From NCBI GenBank assembly GCA_017421125.1, contig JAFOMZ010000095.1, positions 1-47,611 on the forward strand: a stretch of 47,611 bases of DNA. The letters run 5' to 3'. Below are positions 33,932-43,073 of the stretch, piece by piece. A model generated the notes under the pieces. The model was not told the DNA's origin and did not search any database. It saw only the letters and a program-made list of their open reading frames with translations. Position numbers and translations under genes: made by a program. Each line of letters begins with the position of its first letter. Position 1 is the stretch's first letter. Source of the DNA: Solobacterium sp. GTDB taxonomy: Bacteria > Bacillota_I > Bacilli_A > Erysipelotrichales > Erysipelotrichaceae.

Positions 33932-36900
33932 ACATGGATGTTTATCAGGAAAAAGCAGTACGCAGTACCGGACAGAACATTCTTGTCTCCGCATCCGCCG
34001 GTGCCGGCAAAACACGTGTCCTTGTCGAGCGTCTGATCAAACGCTGTCTGGAAGACCATGTTGGTATGGATGAAGTCCTGGCAGTTACTTTTACTGCGGC
34101 TGCGGCTGCGGAAATGAAGAACCGCGCTGCCAAGACAATGCAGGAACGCCTGGCGTCAGCTGACGATCCGGAACAGGCAGAATGGATCCGGAAACAGATG
34201 ATCCTCCTGGACAGTGCGGACATTACGACCATTGACGCGTTCTGTCTGACCATCATACAGAAATACTGCAGTGTGATCGGGCTCGATCCGGCAACTGCAG
34301 CCCAGGTCATGGACGATGCATCGGTCAGGAAATACCAGAAGGATGCATTCTTCCGGGCACTTCAGATCTATGATGAAGAACACCACGATATGATCATAGC
34401 CCTGGCAGAGATGTTCTCACCCCGCAGTGAAGATTATGAAACACTGCAGGACATGGTCAATACGATCATAAAACATGCAGAAAACAGTTTTGATCCGGAA
34501 CAGTGGATCAGCAATGCCCGTCTTTATGCGGCACCTGTCAGACGTCTCAGCCAGCTTCCGGATGAACTACAGAAATACTTCTATGCATCCTATCAGCTGA
34601 TGCTGGATACGATCCTGTTCCATTATGAGGACATGCTGAAATACGCGCCGGACAGTGACAAGGTCATGAAAAAGATCGATGATCTTACAAATGCCGGAAA
34701 CCAGCTCAGAAACTGCCGGCAGTATCTTGAAGACAGAAACTATGACATGTTCCGTGAGAGCTTTTATACATTCGGGGAAATGTATGCGGTTACTCCCGCA
34801 GACACAAAAAACATCCCATATAAAAACGCGCGTGATGCATTCTACAAAGCATGTGATAAACTCAGCGGTTATCTGTTTGATTCATCCATCCTGCTCAGTG
34901 ATCACAATGATTCAAGCAGCTTCATCAATGCCCTCTGTGATCTTGCATCACTCACCCGCAGACTGTTTATGGAAGCGAAACAGCAGGATGCGTGTATGGA
35001 CTTCAGTGACATGGAGCGCTATGCGCTGGATATCCTGAATGCCAATGACCAGGCAGTATCAAAGCTTTACCGTTCGCGTCTGAAGGAAGTCATGGTAGAT
35101 GAATTCCAGGATACTTCCGTTCTGCAGAACGAGATCATCAAACTGCTCGCTGTTCCCGGAACGATCTTCCGTGTCGGTGACGTCAAGCAGTCCATATACC
35201 GTTTCCGTCAGGCAAAGCCCTCACTGATGCGTTCCCTCATGGATGATCCGGATACACTGCAGATCACACTGGAACATAACTATCGTTCTACGGATACGAT
35301 CGTAAACTACTGCAATACCCTGTTTCAAAAACTCATGAATACCGAAGGATGTCAGGACAGTTATCTGGAACGCGATACCGTCAGTATCGGTACCGAAAAA
35401 CAGAAAGCTTCTGACGGAATTCCCGTACGCTTTGTACTGATCAATGACCAGGAAGATGCAGGAGAGGAAGAGTCACCGCAGAAGAAAGAACTGAAGGCCA
35501 TGTGGATCGCAGGCGAAATGAAACGTATGGCTGAAGAAGAAGGAAGAAACTGGAAGGACTTTGCCGTGCTGGTCAGAAGCCATCGTGATAAGCCTGTCCT
35601 GCGCAGTGTATTCGACCGTTTCGGAATTCCGTATGACATCGACGCACGGGAGGGATTCTACAATTCCATTCTCTGTTCCACGATACGCAGTATGCTGGAA
35701 TGGATGCAGGACCGTACCAATATGACAGCCGGACTGGCTGTACTGACCTCCTCTTTCTGCGGACTGGATGATACTGATCTTGCCCGTCTGAAGACCGGAT
35801 ACGGAAAGGTGCTGAAAGGCATTGAAAAACTGTATCCCGGTATCCTGGAAGAAATGGATGAACTGTGGTCAGTCGCATGTACCTACGGCATTACCGCCTT
35901 CCTGACACAGATCGCTCTTCGTCACCATTTCTATGACATCCTTCCGGCAAAGGAAAAGGCAAATTTTGACTACCTCTTTGAAACAGCGGTCATACTGGAA
36001 CAGAACGAGGGTACCGTATATGACCTGCTCGAACGGATGCAGGCAGGAACGGATGAAAAAAGCAGTGACGCGGTATCGAAAGGCAAGGACGATCAGGTCG
36101 TAACTGTTACAACGATCCACCAGTCTAAAGGACTGCAGTATCCTGTCGTATTCCTCTGGAGTACTGAGCAGGCAAAATTCTCAGACGGTTCTTCACCGCT
36201 CCTGGCTGATGATGATCTGTATCTGAGTATCGATCACTATGATATGCCCTGGCGTGTTAAACGTCCTTCCATCGCAAGGATCGCTGCCGCGCATAAGAAC
36301 AATCTTGAGGACATTGAGGAGTATTCCCGTCTGCTGTATGTCGCCCTGACCCGTGCGGAAAAACATCTGATCATTGTGGATGCCGTAAAAAAAGAGCAGG
36401 AATACAGAGAGCAGATGACACTCCCTGTACTGGCTGCCAGGAAAGGCATGAGCGGACTGATCCTGAGTGCTCTGCATGATCTGCCGGGCCTGTTCAGGAT
36501 CGAGCATCTGGATGCGGAAAATGTATCCCAGCCTGTGCAGAGGTACAGTGATCATGTTTCCGAACTGCCTCATTTCAAAGGAGAAGCAGATTTCTTCGCG
36601 CCTGTCATGACACCAAGCCAGACAGAATTTACTTCTCTGCCCGATCTTGAAATGAGCCGGCGCAAGAACAATATTGCCTTTGGTACGAGAGTGCATGAGA
36701 TCATTTCCAGTCTTCCCAACAGACCCTGGACTGCTAAAGATATCAGTCCGGAAGGTCTCACGCAGGAAGATGTAAGTCACATCCTTGCCTTCTCTGATTC
36801 AGAACTCTACCGGAAAGCCCTGACCATGGACATTTACAAGGAGTATCCGTTCTACATTGAAAACGAAACGATCAGGATGCACGGTGTAATCGACTTCTAT

Positions 36901-37098
36901 GCCGTGAATGAGACAGAAGTCCTGCTGGTCGACTTCAAGACAGATCACACAGATATGAATACCCTTGTGTCCAGATACAGTGCCCAGCTGAACGCATACA
37001 GAACAGCACTGGAGCAGATCTATTCCGGACACACGGTCAAAGCATGTATCTGGAGTCTGCAGAATGACTCTGCCGTTGAAATACCTCCATCCCGATAA
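33928..37098 (+). CDS. addA: AddA helicase-nuclease subunit (UvrD-like)
   Basis: A 1056-residue SF1A helicase with a C-terminal nuclease. Motif I is SASAGAGKT (21-29), Ia region is VTFTAAAAAEMKNR, motif II is VDEFQDTS, motif III region GDVKQSIYRFRQAKP, motif V/VI appear as VTTIHQSKGLQYPVVFLW and RLLYVALTRAEKHLII. The nuclease near the C-terminus shows GVIDFYAV and LLVDFKTD. It unwinds and degrades DNA ends together with AddB. It is slightly shorter than Bacillus AddA. AAAGGGGGACGCGTC inside addB is its ribosome binding site, and the 4-base overlap couples translation. Confidence 0.95.
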   Translation: MNMDVYQEKAVRSTGQNILVSASAGAGKTRVLVERLIKRCLEDHVGMDEVLAVTFTAAAAAEMKNRAAKTMQERLASADDPEQAEWIRKQMILLDSADITTIDAFCLTIIQKYCSVIGLDPATAAQVMDDASVRKYQKDAFFRALQIYDEEHHDMIIALAEMFSPRSEDYETLQDMVNTIIKHAENSFDPEQWISNARLYAAPVRRLSQLPDELQKYFYASYQLMLDTILFHYEDMLKYAPDSDKVMKKIDDLTNAGNQLRNCRQYLEDRNYDMFRESFYTFGEMYAVTPADTKNIPYKNARDAFYKACDKLSGYLFDSSILLSDHNDSSSFINALCDLASLTRRLFMEAKQQDACMDFSDMERYALDILNANDQAVSKLYRSRLKEVMVDEFQDTSVLQNEIIKLLAVPGTIFRVGDVKQSIYRFRQAKPSLMRSLMDDPDTLQITLEHNYRSTDTIVNYCNTLFQKLMNTEGCQDSYLERDTVSIGTEKQKASDGIPVRFVLINDQEDAGEEESPQKKELKAMWIAGEMKRMAEEEGRNWKDFAVLVRSHRDKPVLRSVFDRFGIPYDIDAREGFYNSILCSTIRSMLEWMQDRTNMTAGLAVLTSSFCGLDDTDLARLKTGYGKVLKGIEKLYPGILEEMDELWSVACTYGITAFLTQIALRHHFYDILPAKEKANFDYLFETAVILEQNEGTVYDLLERMQAGTDEKSSDAVSKGKDDQVVTVTTIHQSKGLQYPVVFLWSTEQAKFSDGSSPLLADDDLYLSIDHYDMPWRVKRPSIARIAAAHKNNLEDIEEYSRLLYVALTRAEKHLIIVDAVKKEQEYREQMTLPVLAARKGMSGLILSALHDLPGLFRIEHLDAENVSQPVQRYSDHVSELPHFKGEADFFAPVMTPSQTEFTSLPDLEMSRRKNNIAFGTRVHEIISSLPNRPWTAKDISPEGLTQEDVSHILAFSDSELYRKALTMDIYKEYPFYIENETIRMHGVIDFYAVNETEVLLVDFKTDHTDMNTLVSRYSAQLNAYRTALEQIYSGHTVKACIWSLQNDSAVEIPPSR

Positions 37099-37103
37099 AC
37101 TGT

Positions 37104-37128
37104 AAATGCCGGATCATTTCCGGCATTT
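37104..37128. terminator. Hairpin between convergent addA and PRD-regulator genes
   Basis: AAATGCCGGA and TCCGGCATTT form a 10-pair stem with a short loop. No long T run follows in either direction, so it may be a weak bidirectional terminator. Confidence 0.45.
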
Positions 37129-37133
37129 GCTGT

Positions 37134-39077
37134 TTATGATTCGTACATCAGTCTGCAGAGCAGTTCATAATCCTGCATCCGGTCCATGGTAAATGCCAGT
37201 CCGTTTGCATGCAGTATCCTTGCGATCCTGGTGCCGATATAGGAAGTGCGTTCCAGCCTTCTGCGGGCAACGTTATATATAATGATCGCAGAGATCAGCT
37301 GGTCATTTTCCTTGTACGGTTTTTTCATGATGATCACTTTCAGGAAATCCCGGCCGATCACATCCCTTCCGGTATTCAGGATCATTAACTGATTCTGCCG
37401 GAACGGTGTATAGACGTGATAATGACTCCGTACCTCATTGATGAACAGATCTGCGTCCTCTTCAGGAAGCAGTATCTCTTCCCGGATCAGTTCTTCGATC
37501 GATGCCATGTTTTTGACCTTTTCCGCATAGATCACATCATCAGGCGTGAAGATCTCAGAGCGGAATTTTTCTCTTGGCATATTGATCCTTCTGGTAACCT
37601 CATTGATCTGTTCAGCTGTCCGGAAATAATGAACGCTGACAACGAGCATATTGGGGAATTCCTGCTGCAGGCCTTCAATATCTGTTGCGATGCAGTCGAT
37701 CTCGCCAAGATCAAAATTTCTGATATTGAGATACTCACAAGGGATCCATTCGATCGTTTCACCTGACTTATTCATACGTGTCAGCTGGTATGCCATTGCG
37801 CGTGATGAATACATGCCGTACCTGGACACGACCAGTACCCGCTTGCGGAAATAGATATCCCTGGTTTTTGAAAAGTATGAGAATACATAATATACGCTCA
37901 GGATATCCCGTTCATCACAGATGATATCCGTATTCTTCCTGATCCACTGATACAGAAGCGTACAGTAATCCAGGGACACCAGTCCGTCCCTACGGAAGTT
38001 CGCAACATCCGAATAAGAAGTGTGTATGTTCAGGATGCCTTTCCTTTTCAGCATCAGCAGGTTGCAGGCAAGATCAAGCCTGAGTCCTTTTGTATCGATA
38101 TCCTCCAGATCCATAGCGGATTCCAGTTCCTGCAGGAAGCCGTCCGCATATGCCAGGGCTTCTTCTTTGTCATCTTCATGATCCAGCCGGGCGTGTGTCA
38201 TGATCCTGTTTGCCTTCATATAGGCTGCCAGTGAAGCAGTTTCACACACTGACAATGAGAGCTGCTGGACTGTTCTGATCTTTGCAAGGATCTGGCGGAC
38301 GATCTCCTGTTCCAGCGCGGCATCCAGTTTTTCAAACTTCTCCTGATCAGTCAGCAGACTGTCCAGAAACTTCTGACGTGTGATCGTCAGGACCATCAGA
38401 TTGTTAAAATCCCTGATGGAATTATAGGACAGCGGGTAATGGAACTGCTGCAGGACAGACCTTACCGACTTTTCTATATTTGACCTGGCTGCTGTCCCTT
38501 CCAGCATCAGGCGTTCAAACGAATCTTCCTGGAAATGATAAGCACTCTCAAAATCCTGATAGATATGATATTCATCCACAAAAGCAAGTCTCAGATTCCA
38601 TTCGCTGCCTTCCAGTTTCATGCCCCGGTTCGTATGATTGACGATCTTCAGGCCTTTGCGTTCCAGACGTGTCTTGACTGCCCGCATATCGCGGTTGATC
38701 GTTGAAACCGAGCAGAAACATTCATCCGCAATATCATCCACAAACAGGCTGTCATTTGACAGCATATGCCGGATAATAAAATGTACCCTGTCTGTCTGGG
38801 AATCACGGAAAAACAGGTTCCGGTAAAACCGGGACTGGATCTGTCTGCGGTAAGGAAAGAATTTACTCCTGTCCGTAATATTGATCTCGTATCCGCTTCC
38901 TGTCTTGGAGAGTATTTCAAAGCCAAATTCACTGCAGTTATGGTTCAGATCATCAATCTCCTTTTTCAGCGTATTCAGGCTGAGTCCGCTTTTCTGAGAA
39001 AGCACGACACCGCTTACCGGCTCTCTGGCATTGAACAGTGTTACCAATATGATGACCTGTCTGCGAAACAACTCCAT
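37134..39077 (-). CDS. PRD-type transcriptional regulator with PTS EIIB-like and EIIA-like domains
   Basis: A 647-residue regulator of the BglG/MtlR/LicR-like group. Two helix-turn-helix segments lead (about 5-60, and about 95-155 with FVDDIADECFCSVSTINRDM), followed by two PRD-like helical regions (about 185-400). Next is an EIIB-like part (about 415-500; VLVVSRYGMYSSRAMAYQL), in which the usual phosphorylated Cys is replaced (VVSRYG). An EIIA-like end (about 520-647) follows. I could not find the conserved PRD histidines clearly. This suggests a PTS-linked regulator that may have lost part of its phosphorylation control. No PTS operon is adjacent. ATG 39077 is chosen for TTGGAGGTGCTGC upstream. 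Confidence 0.78.
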   Translation of the reverse strand: MELFRRQVIILVTLFNAREPVSGVVLSQKSGLSLNTLKKEIDDLNHNCSEFGFEILSKTGSGYEINITDRSKFFPYRRQIQSRFYRNLFFRDSQTDRVHFIIRHMLSNDSLFVDDIADECFCSVSTINRDMRAVKTRLERKGLKIVNHTNRGMKLEGSEWNLRLAFVDEYHIYQDFESAYHFQEDSFERLMLEGTAARSNIEKSVRSVLQQFHYPLSYNSIRDFNNLMVLTITRQKFLDSLLTDQEKFEKLDAALEQEIVRQILAKIRTVQQLSLSVCETASLAAYMKANRIMTHARLDHEDDKEEALAYADGFLQELESAMDLEDIDTKGLRLDLACNLLMLKRKGILNIHTSYSDVANFRRDGLVSLDYCTLLYQWIRKNTDIICDERDILSVYYVFSYFSKTRDIYFRKRVLVVSRYGMYSSRAMAYQLTRMNKSGETIEWIPCEYLNIRNFDLGEIDCIATDIEGLQQEFPNMLVVSVHYFRTAEQINEVTRRINMPREKFRSEIFTPDDVIYAEKVKNMASIEELIREEILLPEEDADLFINEVRSHYHVYTPFRQNQLMILNTGRDVIGRDFLKVIIMKKPYKENDQLISAIIIYNVARRRLERTSYIGTRIARILHANGLAFTMDRMQDYELLCRLMYES

Positions 39078-39108
39078 GCAGCACCTCCAAGGCAATTCCA
39101 ATATCGCC

Positions 39109-39137
39109 ATTATAATATATGGTTTTTCTCTTCGCAA
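39109..39137 (-). promoter_or_regulatory. Promoter of the PRD-regulator gene
   Basis: On the minus strand TTGCGA and a perfect TATAAT are spaced by exactly 17 bases, about 32 bases before the start codon. Confidence 0.6.
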
Positions 39138-39187
39138 AAGGTGAACGTGCAGGGACCGTCGGTGTTCTTACATAATGTGCAGAAATG

Positions 39188-39202
39188 TATCATGTCATGA
39201 TA
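39188..39202. promoter_or_regulatory. Perfect palindrome between the PRD regulator and thpR
   Basis: TATCATG-T-CATGATA is a perfect inverted repeat, 44 bases before the thpR start and 50 bases beyond the regulator's promoter. It may be an operator, perhaps for the neighbouring regulator, but no second copy was found. Confidence 0.35.
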
Positions 39203-39245
39203 TCCTGTAACCGGGCAGGAAGTTAATATCTTAAGAGGTAATGAT

Positions 39246-39749
39246 ATGCGTTTGTTTATTGCGGTCATGATCACCGGCCAATGCCGGAACGCATTGGCGG
39301 ATACACTTGAACTGATGAAGCAGAACGGGATCACCGGCCGTTTTGTACCGGAAGAAAACCTGCACATAACACTGGCGTTCATCGGGGAATACGGATCTCC
39401 GGAGCCTGTGATCGATGCTCTTCACAGGATTACTTTTTACCCCTTTGAGATCGAACTGAACGGAACAGGCATGTTCGGCGATACGCTCTGGGCCGGAGTA
39501 AAAGATCATGACAATCTTAAAATACTGGCTGATCAGGTCAGACAGGAACTGGCCTCGGCAGGGATCCCTTTTGACCAGAAGGACTTTGTTCCTCATATTA
39601 CATTAGTCCGCAGGATGAAAGGACTGATGAAAGAACACCCTGTACCGTCCTATCATATGACGGTCAGCAGGATATCCCTGATGAACTCGGATCTGAGCAG
39701 CGGCAGTCCGCATTATTCCGAAATTTCTTCATTCGGAAATGTTGATTGA
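39246..39749 (+). CDS. thpR: RNA 2',3'-cyclic phosphodiesterase (2H family, LigT/ThpR)
   Basis: A 167-residue 2H phosphoesterase. Both HxT motifs are present: His40 in ENLHITLAF and His117 in FVPHITLVR, with the family start RLFIAVMITG. It opens 2',3'-cyclic phosphates at RNA ends. The length is about right for ThpR. Its ribosome binding site is AAGAGGTAATGAT. It is followed after 68 bases by a Cof-type phosphatase, with which it may be co-transcribed. Confidence 0.9.
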   Translation: MRLFIAVMITGQCRNALADTLELMKQNGITGRFVPEENLHITLAFIGEYGSPEPVIDALHRITFYPFEIELNGTGMFGDTLWAGVKDHDNLKILADQVRQELASAGIPFDQKDFVPHITLVRRMKGLMKEHPVPSYHMTVSRISLMNSDLSSGSPHYSEISSFGNVD

Positions 39750-39817
39750 TCTGAGCTGATTCATGGCAAAGTGTTTCAGCAGATGTCTGATAATATGGAT
39801 GAGTAAACGGAGGATCT

Positions 39818-40654
39818 ATGATTAAAATACTGATCAGTGATATGGATGGTACCCTGTTTGCCGGACACGGCAAAACAGTCTTTGATCTGACACAGCGCAA
39901 TCAGGAGGCACTGGAACGCATTAAGCAGTCTGACATGAAATTCTATGTTGCCAGCGGCAGAATGATCGGCTTCGGCATCAAACTTCTGAAGGATCACGGA
40001 TTTACGGACATCAGGGCAGGCGGCTTCAACGGTGCTGTCGTTTATGACAACGGGAAATTTCCGGTCAGTCATTCCCTCAGTAAAGATCTGATCCGGGAGA
40101 TCGTGTATATCCTGGACGCGGAATTTCCGGACTATGACCTGATCCAGGTACAGGGAATGAATTCCGAGCGTGTCTTCAACAATTTTGAACACCCTTCTGT
40201 TCTGAAATACAGGAAACAGATCGCCGAAACAGGGATCGGTATGATACCGGATTTCACGATCACAGATTTTCTTGAGCGGGATACAGGTACGGTTTGCGGC
40301 AAACTGTCCATTGTTCTGAAAGACAAAGAACAATGCGATCTGGCAAAGGAACGGATCGGGGAAGCAGTCGGAAAAGACTGCTTCGTCGCGCGCAGCGGAG
40401 ACAGACTTCTGGAAGTCGGAAACGCACACGCGTCTAAAGGTGTCTTTGCGGCATTTCTGAAAGAAACGCTTCATCTGGAAAAAGAGGAGATCGCCTGTAT
40501 CGGTGACGAACTGAACGATGCCGAAATGTATCCGTATGCAGGTGTAAAATTCGCCATGGAAAGCGGCAGGGACGCTGTCAAGGAAATGTCCGATTATGTT
40601 GTAAAAGACGTGGCAGAGGCGATCGATATCTGCCTGAAGCTTAACAGCCGTTAA
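39818..40654 (+). CDS. Cof-type HAD hydrolase (first copy)
   Basis: A 278-residue sugar-phosphatase-like protein of the HAD superfamily IIB (Cof) group. Nucleophile motif DMDGTL (residues 8-13) is followed by the motif II region FYVASGRMIGFG, a cap domain in the middle, the lysine of ASKGVFAAFL and the acidic pair in CIGDELNDAEMYPYAG. Such enzymes dephosphorylate sugar phosphates, flavin or pyridoxal phosphates with low specificity; the true substrate is unknown. ACGGAGGATCT gives a good ribosome binding site. Confidence 0.9.
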   Translation: MIKILISDMDGTLFAGHGKTVFDLTQRNQEALERIKQSDMKFYVASGRMIGFGIKLLKDHGFTDIRAGGFNGAVVYDNGKFPVSHSLSKDLIREIVYILDAEFPDYDLIQVQGMNSERVFNNFEHPSVLKYRKQIAETGIGMIPDFTITDFLERDTGTVCGKLSIVLKDKEQCDLAKERIGEAVGKDCFVARSGDRLLEVGNAHASKGVFAAFLKETLHLEKEEIACIGDELNDAEMYPYAGVKFAMESGRDAVKEMSDYVVKDVAEAIDICLKLNSR

Positions 40655-40657
40655 AAA

Positions 40658-40690
40658 GCAGGAGCCACACAAGCTTCTGCCTTTTCATTT
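40658..40690. terminator. Bidirectional terminator between the HAD gene and the membrane protein gene
   Basis: GCAGGAGC and GCTTCTGC form an 8-pair stem (one G-T) with a 7-base loop. CTTTTCATTTTTT follows on the plus strand and TTTTTAA on the minus strand, so it suits both converging genes. Confidence 0.65.
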
Positions 40691-41194
40691 TTTCTTTTTT
40701 GATGTGAATCCAAACCCCTTGTAATTGCTCTGGATGACCTTTATTTCACTCTTTTCGGCCATCAGTTTCTTCAGCAGTCTGTTGGCTTTTGACACCTGGT
40801 AGCTTTGGGCAACATGGATGTCCCCTCCCTGGAGCACAACGGATATTTCATAACTGGAGTCTTTGTTGACTGTCCATTTATATACCTGATCGGGTGTGTA
40901 GCGGATCCCTGCAGAAGCATCCGCAGGATCCAGAAAAATGACTGCGTCATCATACACATCCATTACCGGATGATCCTTTACATAGAACTGGACAAAAGCA
41001 GCACCTGCCAGACAGATCAGCGCCATGATAATGCCGAACAGATGACCGATCAGCAGAAACAGCACTGCTGCAATACCCAGTATATAAACCGACCTGACCG
41101 GTTTATATCCGACTCTTCCCAGAAGTGTTCCTGTTTCGTTCAGTTCATTCAGGTCCCTGAAATCATATCCGCGTCTGTTTTTTCTCTGACTCAT
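40685..41194 (-). CDS. Small membrane protein of unknown function
   Basis: A 169-residue protein. A basic N-terminus (SQRKNRRGYD) is followed by two membrane segments (about 35-70, SVYILGIAAVLFLLIGHLFG, then IIMALICLAGAAFVQ) and a soluble part of about 95 residues (VYDDAVIFLDPADASAG, then YEISVVLQGGDIHVAQSYQV) ending in a Lys-rich tail (SKKKK). The soluble part looks like a PH-like or YcxB-like beta domain, but I do not assign a family. Monocistronic. GAGGACAGGCAT precedes the start. Confidence 0.7.
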   Translation of the reverse strand: MSQRKNRRGYDFRDLNELNETGTLLGRVGYKPVRSVYILGIAAVLFLLIGHLFGIIMALICLAGAAFVQFYVKDHPVMDVYDDAVIFLDPADASAGIRYTPDQVYKWTVNKDSSYEISVVLQGGDIHVAQSYQVSKANRLLKKLMAEKSEIKVIQSNYKGFGFTSKKKK

Positions 41195-41219
41195 ATGCCT
41201 GTCCTCAAATCACGTTCCA

Positions 41220-41228
41220 ATTATAGCA
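41220..41228 (-). promoter_or_regulatory. Extended -10 promoter of the small membrane protein gene
   Basis: TGCTATAAT on the minus strand is an ideal extended -10 box, 25 bases before the start codon; no clear -35 box is present. Confidence 0.45.
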
Positions 41229-41318
41229 AATACTCACTTTTCTGTATCCCGCACTTACTGTCATAATCCATCTTGATCATAACCGGTATTCTGAATAACA
41301 ATTTCTTAACGATTCTCC

Positions 41319-41324
41319 TATAAT
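41319..41324 (+). promoter_or_regulatory. -10 box of the Nif3-like gene
   Basis: A perfect TATAAT stands 24 bases before the ATG at 41349, with no convincing -35 box. Confidence 0.35.
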
Positions 41325-41348
41325 GGCAATAGAGGAGATATTTTTATC

Positions 41349-42191
41349 ATGACAATACAGGAAGTTATAGATGCTGTAAAAGCTTACAGCAAAGGCGAAA
41401 GACAAGGCAAAAAGATCGATGACGCTACGACAAGAGATAAAGTTCTTTATGGAAATACCGACGTGGAATGCACCGGCATCGTCACAACATGCTTTGCCAG
41501 TACAAAAGTCATCCGTGAAGCTCATAAGCTTGGCTGCAACCTGATCATTCCTCATGAAGCTCTGTTCTGGAATCATGGCGATCACCAGGACTGGCTCCAG
41601 GACAACCGTACTTACCAGGCAAAAAAGGCTCTTCTGGACGAATACGGTATCACCGTCTGGAGAGATCATGACTATATTCATTCCGGTGTTCCCGTACATA
41701 TCCGTCAGTATGTAGACGGCATCTTCTACGGATTTGCCAAAGAACTCGGCTGGGATAAGCAGATCATCTGTGATCCTGTACGTCCTATGGATTATTCATT
41801 TGACGGAGTCCCGGCAAAACTGATCGCAAAAGAGCTGATCGAGAAACTGCACCTCAACGGCACAAGGATCGTCGGTGATCCCGAAACACTGGTCCATAAG
41901 CTCCGTATCGTCGGTCATATCGACGGAAGAGCAGACAATGAAGTCCTTGCGGCATTTGAAACAGAAGACTTTGACTGCGCAATCACACTTGAATGCACAG
42001 ACTATACATTCAATGAATACATTCGTGACAGCGCGGAACTTGGGATCCCCAAGGCACTCATTCTGCTCGGACACTTCAACACGGAAGAACCCGGCATGAA
42101 GTTCATGGCTGAAACATGGCTGCCGAAAGTCGTCGGTAAGATCCCCGTACACTTTGTACAGTCCGGTGACGGCTTCCAGTATATTCACTGA
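41349..42191 (+). CDS. Nif3-like dinuclear metal centre protein
   Basis: A 280-residue member of the Nif3/YqfO family. TTCFASTKVIREAHKLGCNL and IIPHEALFWNHGDHQDW carry the metal-binding histidines of the first half; ALILLGHFNTEEPGMKFMAE near the end carries the second-half His and Glu. Members form toroidal hexamers with two metals per subunit; catalytic activity is not settled. The family annotation as GTP cyclohydrolase type 2 rests on few members. The insert domain found in some Gram-positive members is absent or short. GAGGAGATATTTTTATC is its ribosome binding site. It has its own terminator. Confidence 0.88.
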   Translation: MTIQEVIDAVKAYSKGERQGKKIDDATTRDKVLYGNTDVECTGIVTTCFASTKVIREAHKLGCNLIIPHEALFWNHGDHQDWLQDNRTYQAKKALLDEYGITVWRDHDYIHSGVPVHIRQYVDGIFYGFAKELGWDKQIICDPVRPMDYSFDGVPAKLIAKELIEKLHLNGTRIVGDPETLVHKLRIVGHIDGRADNEVLAAFETEDFDCAITLECTDYTFNEYIRDSAELGIPKALILLGHFNTEEPGMKFMAETWLPKVVGKIPVHFVQSGDGFQYIH

Positions 42192-42199
42192 TCCTTCTG

Positions 42200-42240
42200 A
42201 ACCTGTACGGCGTTGCCTGCAGGTTTTTTTCTGTAACACT
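42200..42240 (+). terminator. Terminator of the Nif3-like gene
   Basis: AACCTG and CAGGTT with an inner GGC/GCC pair form a stem, followed by a long T run. Confidence 0.65.
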
Positions 42241-42249
42241 GAAAGCATA

Positions 42250-42258
42250 TGGTACAAT
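42250..42258 (+). promoter_or_regulatory. Extended -10 promoter of the nitrilase-like gene
   Basis: TGGTACAAT is an extended -10 box, 34 bases before the ATG at 42293; no good -35 box is seen. Confidence 0.4.
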
Positions 42259-42292
42259 CCATTCAGGCAGATCATGTCTGAGGAGGACAGCC

Positions 42293-43006
42293 ATGCGGAT
42301 CGGTTTGGTTTCATACCGCTGTGAAAACAATAATATCCCGTTTAATATGAGTCAGATCGGGCTTGCGATGAAACGCTCCGCAGGGAAAGCAGATCTTCTT
42401 TGTTTCCCGGAAGCCTTTCTGCAGGGCTTTGATTCTCTCAGCTGGAATTATGAAACAGACAAAACGATCGCACTGGAAGTTTCATCCGGAATATTTCAGC
42501 AGCTGAAGGACTGGACAGTGCAGTACGGTATTTCCCTGATCACAGGATATATTGAAAAGGATCAGGAAAAGCTGTATTCATCCTGTGCTGTCATATCAGA
42601 CGGAGAGATCATTTATAACTACAGACGCATCTCAAAAGGCTGGAAAGAATACTCCATAACCGACGAACATTATTGCGAAGGAACAGAAACCGGGTCCTTT
42701 CAGCTGAACGGAATCGATATGGATCTCGCCCTTTGCGGTGATCTTTGGGAGTTTCCCGAAAAGTTCAGGACAGATCATCTGCTCATCTGGCCTGTATATG
42801 TCAATTACACACCTGAAGAATGGAACAGCGGGGCTCTGGACGAGTATGCAGGCCAGGCAGCTTCCGTATCGGATCGGGTCCTGATGATCAATCCGATCGA
42901 CAGAGACCCTGTCAATCACGGAGGATCCTTTTATTTCCAAAAAGGAAAAACTGCAGCAGGTATCCCGTTCGACACAGAAGACATACTGTTCGTAGATATT
43001 ACATAG
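42293..43006 (+). CDS. Carbon-nitrogen hydrolase (nitrilase superfamily)
   Basis: A 237-residue amidase-type protein. The Glu-Lys-Cys catalytic triad is complete: Glu40 in LCFPEAFLQGF, Lys115 in NYRRISKGWKEY and Cys148 in DLALCGDLWEFPEKF. It is short compared with most nitrilases (260-300). It would hydrolyse a small amide; substrate unknown. TGAGGAGGACAGCC is a strong ribosome binding site. Monocistronic, ending at a bidirectional terminator. Confidence 0.87.
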   Translation: MRIGLVSYRCENNNIPFNMSQIGLAMKRSAGKADLLCFPEAFLQGFDSLSWNYETDKTIALEVSSGIFQQLKDWTVQYGISLITGYIEKDQEKLYSSCAVISDGEIIYNYRRISKGWKEYSITDEHYCEGTETGSFQLNGIDMDLALCGDLWEFPEKFRTDHLLIWPVYVNYTPEEWNSGALDEYAGQAASVSDRVLMINPIDRDPVNHGGSFYFQKGKTAAGIPFDTEDILFVDIT

Positions 43007-43016
43007 CATCCAACAC

Positions 43017-43055
43017 AAAACAGGAATGACCGTTTGTTGATCACTCCTGTTTTTG
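43017..43055. terminator. Bidirectional terminator between nitrilase-like and transglutaminase-like genes
   Basis: AACAGGAATGA and TCACTCCTGTT form a stem with one mismatch and an 11-base loop; TTTTTG follows on the plus strand and TTTTG on the minus strand. Confidence 0.75.
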
Positions 43056-43073
43056 TATGTCCGGTTATGGACT

